34,424 nucleotides of DNA from Phenylobacterium sp. (GTDB lineage Bacteria; Pseudomonadota; Alphaproteobacteria; Caulobacterales; Caulobacteraceae): NCBI RefSeq assembly GCF_030646615.1, contig NZ_JAUSLG010000016.1, forward strand, positions 1 to 34,424. The letters run 5' to 3'. A program made the translations under genes and the position numbers. Below are positions 18,147-27,139 of the stretch, in pieces. The notes beneath the pieces were generated by a model, which ran no database searches, had not been told where the DNA came from, and was given only the letters and a program-made list of their open reading frames with translations. Each line of letters opens with the position of its first letter. Position 1 is the first letter of the stretch.

Positions 18147-18611
18147 TTGCGCGTGACCCTTCTGGCGGTAGGCCGTCTGGCCCGCTCGCCTGAGACCGAG
18201 CTGGTGAAGCTCTATGTCGACCGCGCCACGGCGGCCGGTCGGGTTCTGGGCCTCGGTCCCGTCGAGGTGATCGAGGTCGAGAGCCGCAAGCCCGGCAAGC
18301 TGGCCGAAGCCGAGGTTCTGCGCCCCCACCTCAAGGACGCCCATGTCCTGGCCTGCGACGAGCATGGCCGGGCGCGGACCTCGCGGGACTTCGCCGCCGA
18401 GATCGCCCGCCTGCGAGACGACGGGGTCCGCCGGCTGGTGCTGATGATCGGCGGCGCAGACGGGCTCGATCCCCAGCTGATGAGCGAAACCCAGGGCCAG
18501 CTGGCCTTTGGCCCACAGACCTGGCCTCACGCCCTGGTTCGCGCCATGCTGGCCGAACAGGTCTATCGGGCCGTCACCATTCTTTCCGGGTCGCCCTATC
18601 ACCGTGACTGA
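18147..18611 (+). CDS. rlmH: 23S rRNA pseudouridine-1915 N3-methyltransferase
   Basis: A SPOUT-class methyltransferase acting on 23S rRNA helix 69 in assembled ribosomes. The 154-residue protein has the family N-terminus (MRVTLLAVGRL), the knot motif MIGGADGL and the C-terminal AEQVYRAVTILSGSPYHRD; the last residue is Asp where E or H is more usual. The start is TTG 18147, ten bases after rsfS, preceded by a G-rich stretch. Its end overlaps the next gene by eight bases. Confidence 0.95.
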   Translation: MRVTLLAVGRLARSPETELVKLYVDRATAAGRVLGLGPVEVIEVESRKPGKLAEAEVLRPHLKDAHVLACDEHGRARTSRDFAAEIARLRDDGVRRLVLMIGGADGLDPQLMSETQGQLAFGPQTWPHALVRAMLAEQVYRAVTILSGSPYHRD

Positions 18612-19497
18612 CCTTGCAGCCCTGCGCCCCCAGCGCCCCCTGAGGCTGATCGCCCTGAGCGCCCTGCTGGCGACCGCAGTGGGCCTGGGCCTGGTCTCGG
18701 CGGCCGAGCCCCTGCAGACCCTGGACGCTCGCGAGCAGGCCTTGAACGCCGAGCGGGGGCGCAACGACAACCAGCTGGCCCGGCTGCTCTCGGTCCTGCA
18801 GCAGCTCAAGCGCGATCCGCCGCCGGCCCTGCTCGTGGCCCCGGACGACGCCCGCAACGCGGTGCGCGCCGCCATCCTGGTCAAGGCCATGACGCCCGAA
18901 CTCCAGCGCCGGGCCCAGGTCTACGCCGCCGAAGCCAGCGATCTCGCCCGCCAACGGCGCCTGGCCGCGGTGGCCAGCGAAACCCTGTTCACCGCCGAGA
19001 GCGAGCGGGCCGACGCCCGCCCCCTGCCCGAGCCGGTCGATCCTGCGGGCGCCGCCCTGCGCGGCTACGCTGCGGCGCCTGCGGAATTCCTGGCGCAAGG
19101 GCCGTTGACCCCGCCAGAGGCGCTGATCTACCCGGCGGAGGGACCTGTGACCCACCGCTTCGGCGAGGCCCTGCACAGCACGGCCAGGTATCAGGGCCTG
19201 ACCATCCTCACCCCGCGAGGCGCCCGTGTGCAAAGTCCAGGCGCCGGTCTGGTACAATATGTGGGGCCGGTGCGTGGCTGGGGCGTCATCTTGATATTAA
19301 GGATGAGCGGTGGATACCATCTGGTCTTGGCTGGCCTTGACCGGGTGAATGTGGACGTCGGGCAAACGGTCGCGGCCGGGGCCCCTGTCGGTTGGATGGC
19401 CGATGAGGGACAATCACCTTCGGAACTCTATCTGGAGGTCCGGGAGAGGGGCGCGCCCGTCGACCCGGCGCGCTGGCTGAAGAAAGAAGCGGGTTGA
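18604..19497 (+). CDS. EnvC-like LytM (M23) factor, catalytically degenerate
   Basis: A probable activator of septal amidases. The frame is open upstream inside rlmH; GTG 18604 is chosen because it precedes a signal-anchor (LIALSALLATAVGLGLVSAAEP) and overlaps the rlmH stop. After the signal comes a helical region (to about residue 140) and a C-terminal LytM domain (GPVTHRFGE to the end). The zinc ligands of active M23 peptidases are missing: HxxxD is not present and HxH is replaced by LYLE. The first coiled-coil of EnvC seems shortened; the product is 297 residues against about 400. The position directly before ctpA is conserved. Possibly the LdpF/EnvC counterpart of Caulobacter. Confidence 0.85.
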   Translation: MTDLAALRPQRPLRLIALSALLATAVGLGLVSAAEPLQTLDAREQALNAERGRNDNQLARLLSVLQQLKRDPPPALLVAPDDARNAVRAAILVKAMTPELQRRAQVYAAEASDLARQRRLAAVASETLFTAESERADARPLPEPVDPAGAALRGYAAAPAEFLAQGPLTPPEALIYPAEGPVTHRFGEALHSTARYQGLTILTPRGARVQSPGAGLVQYVGPVRGWGVILILRMSGGYHLVLAGLDRVNVDVGQTVAAGAPVGWMADEGQSPSELYLEVRERGAPVDPARWLKKEAG

Positions 19498-19555
19498 TCC
19501 GCTCATTGGGACGAAACGCGCAGGCGGCATCAAATCGCCGCAAAGGGAGCCTCAG

Positions 19556-20962
19556 GTGAGGGCTATGAAGCAGTATCTGATGATTGGCGCGGCCGCCTTC
19601 GTCCTTGGGGCCGGATCCATGGCCTATGTGAGCCAGCAGGCCCAGGCCTCGGCCCAGCAGCCTCGCAGCCAGACCTACAGGATGCTTGAACTGTTTGGCG
19701 ACGTGCTGAACACGGTCGAGCGCCAATACGTCACCGAGATCGACGAGACCAAGCTGATCGAGTCGGCGATCGACGGGATGCTCACCTCCCTTGATCCGCA
19801 CTCCGGCTATCTCAATGCCGAGTCCTTCGACGAGATGCGCGACCAGACCCGCGGCGAATATGGCGGCCTGGGCATTGAGGTCACCAGCGAGGATGGCGTG
19901 GTCAAGGTGATCTCGCCGATGGATGGCACGCCCGCCGCCAAGGCTGGGATCAAGGCCGGCGACTATATCACCGGCGTCAATGGCGCCAGCGTCCTGGGCA
20001 TGAGCGTCAGCGACGCGGTCAAGCAGATGCGCGGAAAGCCCGGCGAGGCCGTGGTCCTCAGCATCGCCCGCCAAAAGAGCGACCCCTTCGACGTGGAAAT
20101 CATCCGCGAAGTGATCCAGCCCAAGTCGGCTGTGGCCCGCATGGAGGGCGACTACGGCTATCTGCGGGTCTCGGCCTTCAACGAACGCACGACCGACGAG
20201 GCTGAGCGGGTGTTTGGCGAGCTTCGCGCCGCCAATCCGAATATGAAGGGCCTGATCCTCGACCTGCGCAACAATCCCGGCGGCCTGCTCGACCAGGCCG
20301 TGGGCCTGTCGGACCTGTTCCTCGAGGGGGGCGAGATCGTCTCCCAGCGCGGCCGCAACGCCCGCGACGTGGAACGCTACAACGCGCGCGCCGGCGACAT
20401 CGCCGAGGGTCTGCCCATGGTGGTGCTGATCAATACCGGCTCGGCATCGGCCGCCGAGATCGTGGCCGGCGCCCTGCAGGACCGCAAGCGGGCCGAACTG
20501 GTCGGCCTGACCAGCTTCGGCAAGGGTTCGGTGCAGACGGTCATTCCCCTGCGCGGCGGCATGGACGGCGCGCTCAAGCTGACCACGGCCCGCTACTACA
20601 CCCCGTCGGGCCGCTCGATCCAGAAGACCGGCATCGAACCTGACCTGGAAGTGGCCGCCAGCCGCGACGAGGCCCAGGCCATCGCCAACCGGGCCTTCCA
20701 GTTCAGCGAGGCCTCGCTGCGCAATGCGCTCAACGCCGATGAGGGGTTGGAGCGCCGCGGCGCTCACCAACCCGCCGAGGCGCCGCCGGAGTCCTTCGAC
20801 GAAGAGAAGGACTTCCAGCTGGTCCGCGCCCAGGATGTGCTGAAGTACGGCTCTGTGGCCGCCACGCCGAAACTGCCCAAGCCGGAGGCCCGTCTGGCCG
20901 AGGTGATCGGCGTCAAGGACAAGGTCGCCGCCGCGGCCGCCGCGGCCCCTAAGGCCAACTAG
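19556..20962 (+). CDS. ctpA: C-terminal processing peptidase, S41 family
   Basis: A periplasmic or exported serine protease that trims envelope proteins. In order: a signal segment (MRAMKQYLMIGAAAFVLGAG), an N-terminal helical region, a PDZ domain (about 95-180, GGLGIEVTSEDG), and the S41 core with Ser298 in NTGSASAAEI and Lys323 in SFGKGSVQ, spaced 25 residues as in known Ser/Lys dyads. The C-terminus is Ala-rich. 468 residues is typical. GTG 19556 is preferred over ATG 19565 because GGGAG lies six bases before it. The deacetylase and rppH that usually follow are absent here and found at 2867-4521 on the opposite strand. Confidence 0.95.
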   Translation: MRAMKQYLMIGAAAFVLGAGSMAYVSQQAQASAQQPRSQTYRMLELFGDVLNTVERQYVTEIDETKLIESAIDGMLTSLDPHSGYLNAESFDEMRDQTRGEYGGLGIEVTSEDGVVKVISPMDGTPAAKAGIKAGDYITGVNGASVLGMSVSDAVKQMRGKPGEAVVLSIARQKSDPFDVEIIREVIQPKSAVARMEGDYGYLRVSAFNERTTDEAERVFGELRAANPNMKGLILDLRNNPGGLLDQAVGLSDLFLEGGEIVSQRGRNARDVERYNARAGDIAEGLPMVVLINTGSASAAEIVAGALQDRKRAELVGLTSFGKGSVQTVIPLRGGMDGALKLTTARYYTPSGRSIQKTGIEPDLEVAASRDEAQAIANRAFQFSEASLRNALNADEGLERRGAHQPAEAPPESFDEEKDFQLVRAQDVLKYGSVAATPKLPKPEARLAEVIGVKDKVAAAAAAAPKAN

Positions 20963-20980
20963 GTTCAATCGGCATCCGCG

Positions 20981-21092
20981 GACTCACGGTCGACAGGACG
21001 CGTGAGTCATGGGCCTCCGCCTTGTGCGGAGGCTGAAGTGGGTGGGAAGCGATACGAGCTGACGAATGGCGCGGCCTGAACCGCTGCGCCAT
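20981..21092. repeat. three tandem inverted repeats after ctpA
   Basis: GACTCACG/CGTGAGTC (20981-21008, 12-base loop), GCCTCCGC/GCGGAGGC (21013-21033, 5-base loop) and ATGGCGC/GCGCCAT (21066-21092). The first stem contains GACTC and GAGTC, both GANTC sites. There is no T tract; a role in transcript ending or as a 3' stabiliser is possible but not shown. Confidence 0.7.
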
Positions 21093-21128
21093 ATGCCCAA
21101 GCCATACGCCGGGCCAAGGACGGCGCGC

Positions 21129-21201
21129 AAACGCCTCAAGACCTAGATTTTAGAGCCTGACTCAAGGATCGGACGATTCCGGCGGATCGCGTCGGGCCTT
21201 A
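21129..21201. repeat. dispersed intergenic repeat, copy B (degenerate)
   Basis: Aligns over about 70 bases with copy A at 2780-2852: CTCAAGACCTAGATTTTAGA followed by GCCTGACTCAAGGATC, then a degraded right arm ending in GTCGGGCCTTA. It keeps a GANTC site at the same place (GACTC, 21159-21163) and has a second (GATTC, 21175-21179). It runs into the stop codon of the convergent aldo/keto reductase-like gene. Confidence 0.8.
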
Positions 21202-22071
21202 GGCGGCCGCCCATTGGCTGGGATCGAGCGCCACAGGATCGTCGAGGGCCATGTCGTCCCAGTCCAGGTCCGGGGGCGGGCTGGAGGCGGCGGCGACGAC
21301 CGCTGAAAGTTCGGCGGCCGAGGTGACGCCCACCAGGACCGTGGTGGCCTCGGGCCGCGACAGGGCGAAGCCCAGGGCCGCCTGCAGCGGGTCGCTGCGG
21401 CCCTCGGCGATCAGGCGGCGGGCCCGGGAAATACGGCTGGCGGCGGCCTTCAGGTGACTGGGCGCGCGGTCGGGCGGCAGGAAGATCAGGCCGTTCAGGA
21501 AGATCGAACGTAGCTGAACCTCAACGCCCATGCCGGCCAGGGTTGCCAGGGTGCCGTCGATCAGCAGCCGCTGGTCGAGCAGGCTGGCGGGCGCCTGGAT
21601 GACGTCGGGACGGAAACGGCGGGCCAAGCCCACCGGATCGTCGGAGGCGAAAACCGCCACCCCGATCCGACGGCAGACTCCAGCGTCGCGCAACTGCTGC
21701 AGGCGGGTCCACAGCGCCATGCCGTGGGGCCCAAACAGCTCCGAGGCCGAGGGCACCAGCACGCAGTCGGCCTGGGCGACGCCCAGGCGACGCAGGGAGG
21801 CCCGCACCTCGGCCTCCACCATGTCGGGGCCGCGGTCGGCGCGGATCGTCGTGACGGACACGCGGAAGGGGATGGGCTTGGGCAGGGCCTCGCCGATCAG
21901 GATCTCGCCCTGGGCCGAGCGCCCGTCCACGTCGAACACGGAAAGGCCGGCCCGGGCGGCCACCGAGAGAATGTCATGAACTTCGGCCTGGGCCGGCCGC
22001 CCGCGGACGGTGGCCTGGTCCAGAACGAATTGGCCGGAGCCGAGGCCGAGCTTGGCGAGCGGAGAGGTCAT
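21199..22071 (-). CDS. aldo/keto reductase-like protein lacking catalytic residues
   Basis: A 290-residue TIM-barrel protein of the aldo/keto reductase superfamily. The family layout is clear: LGLGSGQF at the start, FDVDGRSAQGE at the place of FDTAxxYGxSE, RRIGVAVF, and SRPEATTVLVGVTSAAEL near the end. However, the catalytic Tyr is replaced (Arg51/Ser52), the Lys position in the next strand reads SVTTIR, and the His position reads VLVPS. Asp47 alone remains. I infer that it does not act as a normal reductase; it may be a binding or scaffold protein or use another chemistry. The NADPH-binding C-terminus is partly kept. No clear ribosome-binding site precedes ATG 22071. Divergent from xdhC. Confidence 0.85.
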   Translation of the reverse strand: MTSPLAKLGLGSGQFVLDQATVRGRPAQAEVHDILSVAARAGLSVFDVDGRSAQGEILIGEALPKPIPFRVSVTTIRADRGPDMVEAEVRASLRRLGVAQADCVLVPSASELFGPHGMALWTRLQQLRDAGVCRRIGVAVFASDDPVGLARRFRPDVIQAPASLLDQRLLIDGTLATLAGMGVEVQLRSIFLNGLIFLPPDRAPSHLKAAASRISRARRLIAEGRSDPLQAALGFALSRPEATTVLVGVTSAAELSAVVAAASSPPPDLDWDDMALDDPVALDPSQWAAA

Positions 22072-22175
22072 GGGCGGGGCGGACGCTCTAAGAACTGCAC
22101 TTGTCGAGGTTCATGCTTATCTGTGAGGCCTAAAGAACCCGTATCTGGAACCTTTCACGGGGGTTAATCTGGCCC

Positions 22176-23237
22176 ATGACCGAACCGCTTCCGCAATGGC
22201 CTATCTTCGGCCTCGACGAGGATGTCCGCCCCGCCCTGCGGCAGGCGGCGGCCACGGGGGCGCCCCTGGTCCTGGCCACGCTCACCGCCCTGGGCGCCGG
22301 GGGGCCGCGACCGGTCGGGACCCAGATGGTGTTCGGCCAAGGCGTGGTTTCCGGTTACTTTTCCGGGGGTTGCGTCGAATCTGACGTGGCCGCTCATGCC
22401 CAGGCCTGCCTGGAGGACGGGGCGCCGCGGACCCTGGTCTATGGCGAGGGCAGCCCCTGGCCGGACATCCAGCTGCTGTGCGGCGCGCGGATCGAGATCT
22501 TCCTGGAGAAGGTGGCGAGCGACGATCCCGCCCTGGGGGATCTTTTTAACGCCCAGAATGAGCGCAAACCCTGCGTCTGGCTGAGCGATGGCCGCAGGCG
22601 GGTCTGTGTGGCGCCTGAGGCCGCCCAAGCCTGGGACGGCGCCATCCGCAGGGACTATGCCCCGGTCCCCCGCCTGGTGGTGGTCGGCGCCGACCCCACC
22701 GCCCTGGCCATCGCCGCCCTGGGTAGTCAGGCGGGGTTCGAGACGACCCTGGTGCGACCCAAGGGGCCGGCCGAGCCGCCGCCCCTGCCCAAGGTCGCCT
22801 ATCGCAGGGATGAGCCCGGAGAGGCTCTGGCCGCCATCGGCCTCGACCCCTGGACGGCGGTGGCCATCGCCACCCATGACCTGGCCACCGATCAGGCGGC
22901 CCTGCGCGCGGCCCTGCCGTCCCAGGCGGCCTATGTGGGCCTGTTGGGCGCGCGGGCGCGTCTGGCTGAGCGGCTCGCCCGTTTGCGTGAGGCTGGAGTC
23001 AGCGAGGGAGCCTTGTCGCGGCTGCACGCCCCCATCGGCCTCGATCTAGGCGGCAAGGCCCCCTGGGAGGTGGCCCTGTCGGTGATCGGCGAGATTGTCG
23101 CCCTGCGCTATGCCCGGGCCAGCGGCAGCACTTCAACCAGCCCTCCGGCCTCGACGGCCGAAGCGCCGGGCGGGCGACGCAGCAAGGCGTCAGCGGCGGC
23201 GAACACGGTGACCAGCGAGGAATCCTGGTCCCCATAG
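22176..23237 (+). CDS. XdhC-family molybdenum-enzyme maturation factor
   Basis: Family role: binds the molybdenum cofactor, helps its sulfuration and inserts it into xanthine-dehydrogenase-type enzymes. The N-terminal XdhC/CoxI domain shows ATLTALGAGG and the diagnostic FSGGCVE (62-68); the C-terminal half is a Rossmann domain (RLVVVGADPTALAIAAL; AYVGLLGARARLAERL; HAPIGLDLGGKAPWEVALS). It ends with a tail of about 40 residues beyond the usual end (ALRYARA). That tail is encoded by DNA that is also the 3' end of moeA on the other strand (23108-23237). The client is probably the hydroxylase at 27757-30461. Confidence 0.9.
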   Translation: MTEPLPQWPIFGLDEDVRPALRQAAATGAPLVLATLTALGAGGPRPVGTQMVFGQGVVSGYFSGGCVESDVAAHAQACLEDGAPRTLVYGEGSPWPDIQLLCGARIEIFLEKVASDDPALGDLFNAQNERKPCVWLSDGRRRVCVAPEAAQAWDGAIRRDYAPVPRLVVVGADPTALAIAALGSQAGFETTLVRPKGPAEPPPLPKVAYRRDEPGEALAAIGLDPWTAVAIATHDLATDQAALRAALPSQAAYVGLLGARARLAERLARLREAGVSEGALSRLHAPIGLDLGGKAPWEVALSVIGEIVALRYARASGSTSTSPPASTAEAPGGRRSKASAAANTVTSEESWSP

Positions 23238-24298
23238 GGCTGGACGCTGATCGCGCCGTCCTGATGGGTGAGCTTCGCCCGCATCCAGTGCTCCCGCGGG
23301 CCGTTGGCCGCCAGCGGCGTCGCGGCGCGGGCGGTGATCGTGGCGAACGGCGCGGGATCGCCCTGATAGGCCATCAGGATCGGTCGCAGGAACAGCTCCG
23401 CGCAGACGAAGGCCGAGGCCGGATTGCCGGGCAGGCCCAGCATCCGGCGGCCATCGGCCAGGACCCCGAAGAAGGTCGGCTTGCCCGGCCGCACCGCGAC
23501 GCTGGCCACCTTCATCTCAAGGCCGAGCGCCTCCCCCGCAGCGCGCACCAGGTCGTGATCGCCCACAGAGGCGCCGCCGACGGTGACGATCAGGTCGGCC
23601 TCGGCGTTCCGCAGGGCGGCGATCACGGCGTCCAGCTCGTCGCGGACGGGTTTCAGCTTTTCAGCCTCCGCCCCCCAGGCTCGCACCATGGCCAGCAGGG
23701 CCGGAGCGCCGGAATCATAGATCTGGAACGGCCCTGGAACCCCGGGCGCCTCGATGATCTCTTCGCCGGTGGAGATGATCGCCACCTTGGGCGCCCGATG
23801 GACCGACACCTCGGCGCGGCCCGCCGAGGCGGCCAGCGAAAGCCGCCAGGGGTCGATGCGCTGGCCGGCGCTCAGCAGGGCCTGGCCTGATCTGAAGTCG
23901 CCGCCCCGGGGCCGCAGGTGCTGGCCTGACCGGGTCTGCGGCGTCGTCACGGTCTCGCCGTCCCGCAGGGCGTCTTCCTGGATGACGATGGCGTCGGCGC
24001 CGGCGGGCACGGCCGCGCCGGTGAAGATGCGCACCGTCTCGCCAGGCTCCAGGGCGCCCGCATAGCCATGGCCGGCGGCGCTCTCGCCGATGATGCGCAA
24101 GGTTCCCGGCGTATCGCCGCTGCGGACCGCCCAGCCGTCCATGGCCGAGGCGTCGAAGGGCGGCTGGTCGCGGATGGCGCTGACATCCTCGGCCAGGACG
24201 CGGCCGATGGCGTCGGCCAGCGGCAGGGTCTCCGCCGGCAGGGGCGCGATCTCGGCCAGCATGCGGGCCCGAGCGTCCTCGACGGCCAGCAGCTTCAT
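23108..24298 (-). CDS. moeA: molybdopterin molybdotransferase
   Basis: Inserts molybdate into adenylated molybdopterin to give Mo-MPT. 396 residues with the MoeA layout: [15 protein letters not shown] and [13 protein letters not shown] at the N-terminus, the [16 protein letters not shown] segment, the central MoCF-binding domain ([17 protein letters not shown]), [18 protein letters not shown], and the C-terminal domain IV. ATG 24298 overlaps the moaC stop (ATGA). It is the last gene of the six-gene moa/moe operon. Its final 130 bases overlap xdhC tail to tail. Confidence 0.96.
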   Translation of the reverse strand: MKLLAVEDARARMLAEIAPLPAETLPLADAIGRVLAEDVSAIRDQPPFDASAMDGWAVRSGDTPGTLRIIGESAAGHGYAGALEPGETVRIFTGAAVPAGADAIVIQEDALRDGETVTTPQTRSGQHLRPRGGDFRSGQALLSAGQRIDPWRLSLAASAGRAEVSVHRAPKVAIISTGEEIIEAPGVPGPFQIYDSGAPALLAMVRAWGAEAEKLKPVRDELDAVIAALRNAEADLIVTVGGASVGDHDLVRAAGEALGLEMKVASVAVRPGKPTFFGVLADGRRMLGLPGNPASAFVCAELFLRPILMAYQGDPAPFATITARAATPLAANGPREHWMRAKLTHQDGAISVQPYGDQDSSLVTVFAAADALLRRPPGASAVEAGGLVEVLPLARA

Positions 24299-24765
24299 GG
24301 GGCGGTCCAGTCGCCGGACGCGCCGCCGGACTTGGCGACCAGGCGCACGGCCTCGATGACCATGCCCTTCTCGGCGGCCTTCAGCATGTCATAGACGGTG
24401 AGGCAGGCGACCGAGACCGCCGTCAGGGCCTCCATCTCCACCCCGGTCTGGCCGGTGGTGCGCACCCGTGCGGTGACCGACAGACCGCCCTCGCCGGGCG
24501 CCACGCGGACCTCGACCTTGGACAGGGCCAACGGATGGCAGAGCGGGATCAGTTCGCTGGTGCGCTTGGCGGCCATGATGCCGGCGATCTCGGCGGTGGC
24601 GCGGACATCGCCCTTCTTGGCGTCGCCGGAGAGGGCCAACGCCAGGGTCGCAGGCGTCATCCGCACGAAACCCTCGGCCACGGCCTCGCGGGCCGTGACC
24701 GCCTTATTCGAGACATCGACCATGTGGGCGCGGCCGGTCTCGTCGATGTGGGTGAGGCCGCTCAC
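24295..24765 (-). CDS. moaC: cyclic pyranopterin monophosphate synthase
   Basis: With MoaA it converts GTP to cyclic pyranopterin monophosphate. The 156-residue product shows [20 protein letters not shown], the [20 protein letters not shown] block, the active-site ELIPLCHPL, and the [20 protein letters not shown] helix followed by KAAEKGM. The start is GTG 24765, overlapping the moaB stop as GTGA. Both of its junctions are four-base overlaps, showing tight coupling. Confidence 0.97.
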   Translation of the reverse strand: MSGLTHIDETGRAHMVDVSNKAVTAREAVAEGFVRMTPATLALALSGDAKKGDVRATAEIAGIMAAKRTSELIPLCHPLALSKVEVRVAPGEGGLSVTARVRTTGQTGVEMEALTAVSVACLTVYDMLKAAEKGMVIEAVRLVAKSGGASGDWTAP

Positions 24766-25316
24766 CGCTCCATCAGCCGGGGCATCAGCTCGACCATGTT
24801 GCAGGGGCCGTGCCGGCTGTCGAGCTGGGCTGCGATCACCTTGTCCCAGCCGTCCTTCACCGCCCCGTTGGAGCCGGGCAGGCAGAAGACGAAGACGCCG
24901 CCGATGATGCCGGCGGTGGCGCGGCTCTGCAGGGTGGACAGGCCCACCGACTGGTAGCTGACCATGTGAAAGACCACGGAAAAGCCGTCCAGGGTCTTGT
25001 CGAACAGGGGCTGCAGGGCTTCGGGCGTCACGTCCCGGCCGGTGATGCCGGTGCCGCCGGTGGTGACCACGGCGTCCACCTGGCCCGAGGCGACCCAGGC
25101 CTGGACCTGGCTACGGATAGCCTCCACGTCGTCGCGGACGATGGTGCGGCCGCCCAGGACATGGCCGGCGCCGGTGACCCGGTCGGCGAGGATCTGGCCA
25201 GACGTGTCGGTCTCCTCGTCGCGGGTGTCGGAGACGGACAGGACGGCGATGCGGACCGGGACCAGGGTCTTGGCCTCGTCGATCTTGCCCCCGGGGGCGA
25301 AGGCGGGCGCATTCAT
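24762..25316 (-). CDS. moaB: molybdopterin adenylyltransferase-like protein
   Basis: A MoaB/Mog-family protein that activates molybdopterin with AMP before metal insertion. 184 residues with [55 protein letters not shown], and the C-terminal [19 protein letters not shown]. The GGTG and PGS loops of the MPT-binding site are intact. ATG 25316 has AAGGAG six bases upstream. The gap to moaE, upstream in the operon, is 57 bases. Confidence 0.94.
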   Translation of the reverse strand: MNAPAFAPGGKIDEAKTLVPVRIAVLSVSDTRDEETDTSGQILADRVTGAGHVLGGRTIVRDDVEAIRSQVQAWVASGQVDAVVTTGGTGITGRDVTPEALQPLFDKTLDGFSVVFHMVSYQSVGLSTLQSRATAGIIGGVFVFCLPGSNGAVKDGWDKVIAAQLDSRHGPCNMVELMPRLMER

Positions 25317-25373
25317 GGTCGGCTCCTTGGGGTCGGTGTCTTCAGGGGTTTCTAGCCGGAGCGGCGCGCCCCG

Positions 25374-25814
25374 TCATGCCCAACGGGCGATGTCCTCGTG
25401 ATCCTGCGTTCGGGGCTCGACCCAGCGGGCGCCGTCTGGACCATGCTCCTTCTTCCAGAAGGGGGCGCGGCTCTTCAGATAGTCCATCAGATAGTCGCAG
25501 GCCTCAAACGCCGCCCGGCGGTGGGACGCCGCCGTGGCCACAAAGACGATGGGCTCGCCCGGCGCGATCTGGCCGATGCGATGGACGATCATCAGGTCCT
25601 GCAGATCAAACCGCGTCCTGGCCGTCTCGGCGATGGCGCCGATCTGCGCCTCGGTGAAGCCGGGATAGGCCTCCAGCTCCAGGACCCTGGTCTCGCCGCC
25701 CTCGGCGCGGGCCAGGCCCGTGAAGCTCGCCACCGCGCCGGTCTCGGCCCGCCCCCGGCAGAAGCCCGACAGCAGGGGGCCGGGATCGAAGCCCTGGTCG
25801 GTGAGGCTGATCAT
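25374..25814 (-). CDS. moaE: molybdopterin synthase catalytic subunit
   Basis: Large subunit of molybdopterin synthase, which uses MoaD thiocarboxylate to put the dithiolene sulfurs on the pterin. 146 residues with GAVASFTGLARAEGG, LELEAYPGFTEAQI, IVHRIGQIAPGEPIVFVATA, HRRAAFEACDYLMDYLK and the active-site APFWKKE. It starts three bases after the moaD stop, so the two subunits are made together. Confidence 0.96.
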   Translation of the reverse strand: MISLTDQGFDPGPLLSGFCRGRAETGAVASFTGLARAEGGETRVLELEAYPGFTEAQIGAIAETARTRFDLQDLMIVHRIGQIAPGEPIVFVATAASHRRAAFEACDYLMDYLKSRAPFWKKEHGPDGARWVEPRTQDHEDIARWA

Positions 25815-25817
25815 CGC

Positions 25818-26063
25818 CTAGCCCCCGCTCATGGGCGGCAAAAAGGCGACTTCGGAGCGGGTCGAGAGGGCCGCGTCATCCCGCACCAGCACCTGGTCGA
25901 GCGCCACCTGCACGCCCGGCGCGGCCAGGGCCTCCCCCAGGGCGGCGTCATCTGCGGCCAATCGGGCGCGAAGTTCGGAAAGCCGGGCGGGCGAGGGCTC
26001 CAGGGTCTTTTCCCGCCAGCCGGCGATGTCGCTCAGGCGGCCAAACAGCAGGACGCGGGCCAT
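25818..26063 (-). CDS. moaD: molybdopterin synthase sulfur carrier subunit
   Basis: Small ubiquitin-like subunit of molybdopterin synthase. The 81-residue product begins MARVLLFGRLSDIAGW and ends in the required Gly-Gly (FLPPMSGG), which is activated as a thiocarboxylate. A longer frame runs to 26189, but that part is antisense to nothing conserved and overlaps moaA; ATG 26063, four bases after the moaA stop, gives the normal size. Confidence 0.94.
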   Translation of the reverse strand: MARVLLFGRLSDIAGWREKTLEPSPARLSELRARLAADDAALGEALAAPGVQVALDQVLVRDDAALSTRSEVAFLPPMSGG

Positions 26064-26067
26064 GGCC

Positions 26068-27108
26068 TCAGCCCCCGGTGGTCGACATGTGACGGGCGAG
26101 CGCCGGGGCGGCGGACCGCTCGATGCGGAAGTCGTGCCCCTTAGGCTTGCCGTCCACCGCCAGCCGGATGGCCTCGACCAGGGCCGCATCGTCGGCGCCG
26201 GCGCGCAGGACGGCCCGCAGGTCGCTGGCGTCCTCTTGTCCTAAGCAGGTGTGCAGGGTGCCGGTGCAGGTCAGCCGCACCCGGTTGCAGCCCTCGCAGA
26301 AATTGTGGGTCATGGGCGTGATGAAGCCCAGCCGCCCGCCAGTCTCGGCCACCCGCACATAACGGGCCGGGCCGCCGGTGGAGAGGGGAATGTCCTCCAG
26401 GGTCCAGAAGCTCTCCAACTCCTGGCGGACCTTGGCGAGCGACAGGAACTGGTCGGTGCGATCGACCTCGATCTCGCCCAGCGGCATGGTCTCGATCAGG
26501 GTGGCGTCCATGCCCTCGCCGTGCGCCCAGGCGATCAGGTCCGGCAGCTCGGCGGCGTTGTCCTGGGCCAGGGCCACGGCGTTGATCTTGACGGCGATGC
26601 CGGCGCCCTGCGCGGCCTTGATCCCGGACAGCACCTTGGCCACGTCGCCGCCGCGGGTCAGGCGGCGGAACAGGTCGGGCTTGCGGGTGTCGATGGAGAC
26701 ATTGACCCGCCGCACGCCGGCCGCGGCCAGGGGCTCGGCGAATTCCGCCAGGCGGGTGCCGTTGGTGGTCAGGGTCAGCTCATCCAGCGCCCCGGACTTC
26801 AGATGCCGCGACAGGCCCTCGATCAGGCTCATCACGCCCTTGCGCACCAGGGGCTCGCCGCCGGTGATCCGCAGCTTGCGCACGCCAAGCGCAATGAAGG
26901 CCGAACTGACCCGGTCCAGCTCCTCCAGGGTCAGCAGGTCCTTCTTGGGCAGGAAGACCATGTGCTCGGCCATGCAATAGACGCAGCGCAGGTCGCAGCG
27001 GTCGGTGACCGAGACCCGCAGATAGGTCACCGTCCGGCCGAAGCCGTCGATCAGGGGCGCCGCCGTGGCGGCTGGCGCTTGCGAAGATGGGGCGTCGTAA
27101 GGCGTCAT
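26068..27108 (-). CDS. moaA: GTP 3',8-cyclase
   Basis: A radical-SAM enzyme starting molybdenum-cofactor synthesis from GTP. Both Fe-S sites are seen: N-terminal CDLRCVYC (Cys38, Cys42, Cys45) and C-terminal [31 protein letters not shown] (SAM contact), TLTTNGTRL and RVNVSIDT are typical, and the C-terminal Gly-Gly (STTGG) is present. ATG 27108 gives 346 residues; an upstream ATG at 27141 is in frame but would overlap the divergent mocA start. No ribosome-binding site is visible and TATGTT lies 11 bases before the ATG, so the transcript may be nearly leaderless. First gene of moaA-D-E-B-C-moeA. Confidence 0.96.
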   Translation of the reverse strand: MTPYDAPSSQAPAATAAPLIDGFGRTVTYLRVSVTDRCDLRCVYCMAEHMVFLPKKDLLTLEELDRVSSAFIALGVRKLRITGGEPLVRKGVMSLIEGLSRHLKSGALDELTLTTNGTRLAEFAEPLAAAGVRRVNVSIDTRKPDLFRRLTRGGDVAKVLSGIKAAQGAGIAVKINAVALAQDNAAELPDLIAWAHGEGMDATLIETMPLGEIEVDRTDQFLSLAKVRQELESFWTLEDIPLSTGGPARYVRVAETGGRLGFITPMTHNFCEGCNRVRLTCTGTLHTCLGQEDASDLRAVLRAGADDAALVEAIRLAVDGKPKGHDFRIERSAAPALARHMSTTGG

Positions 27109-27139
27109 GGCGTTTGACCAACATAGGCGAGGGCGGGCC

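Noticed and set aside
19286..20968. 560-codon minus-strand frame opposite ctpA
   Set aside because: Shadow frame; ctpA carries signal, PDZ and catalytic Ser/Lys on plus.
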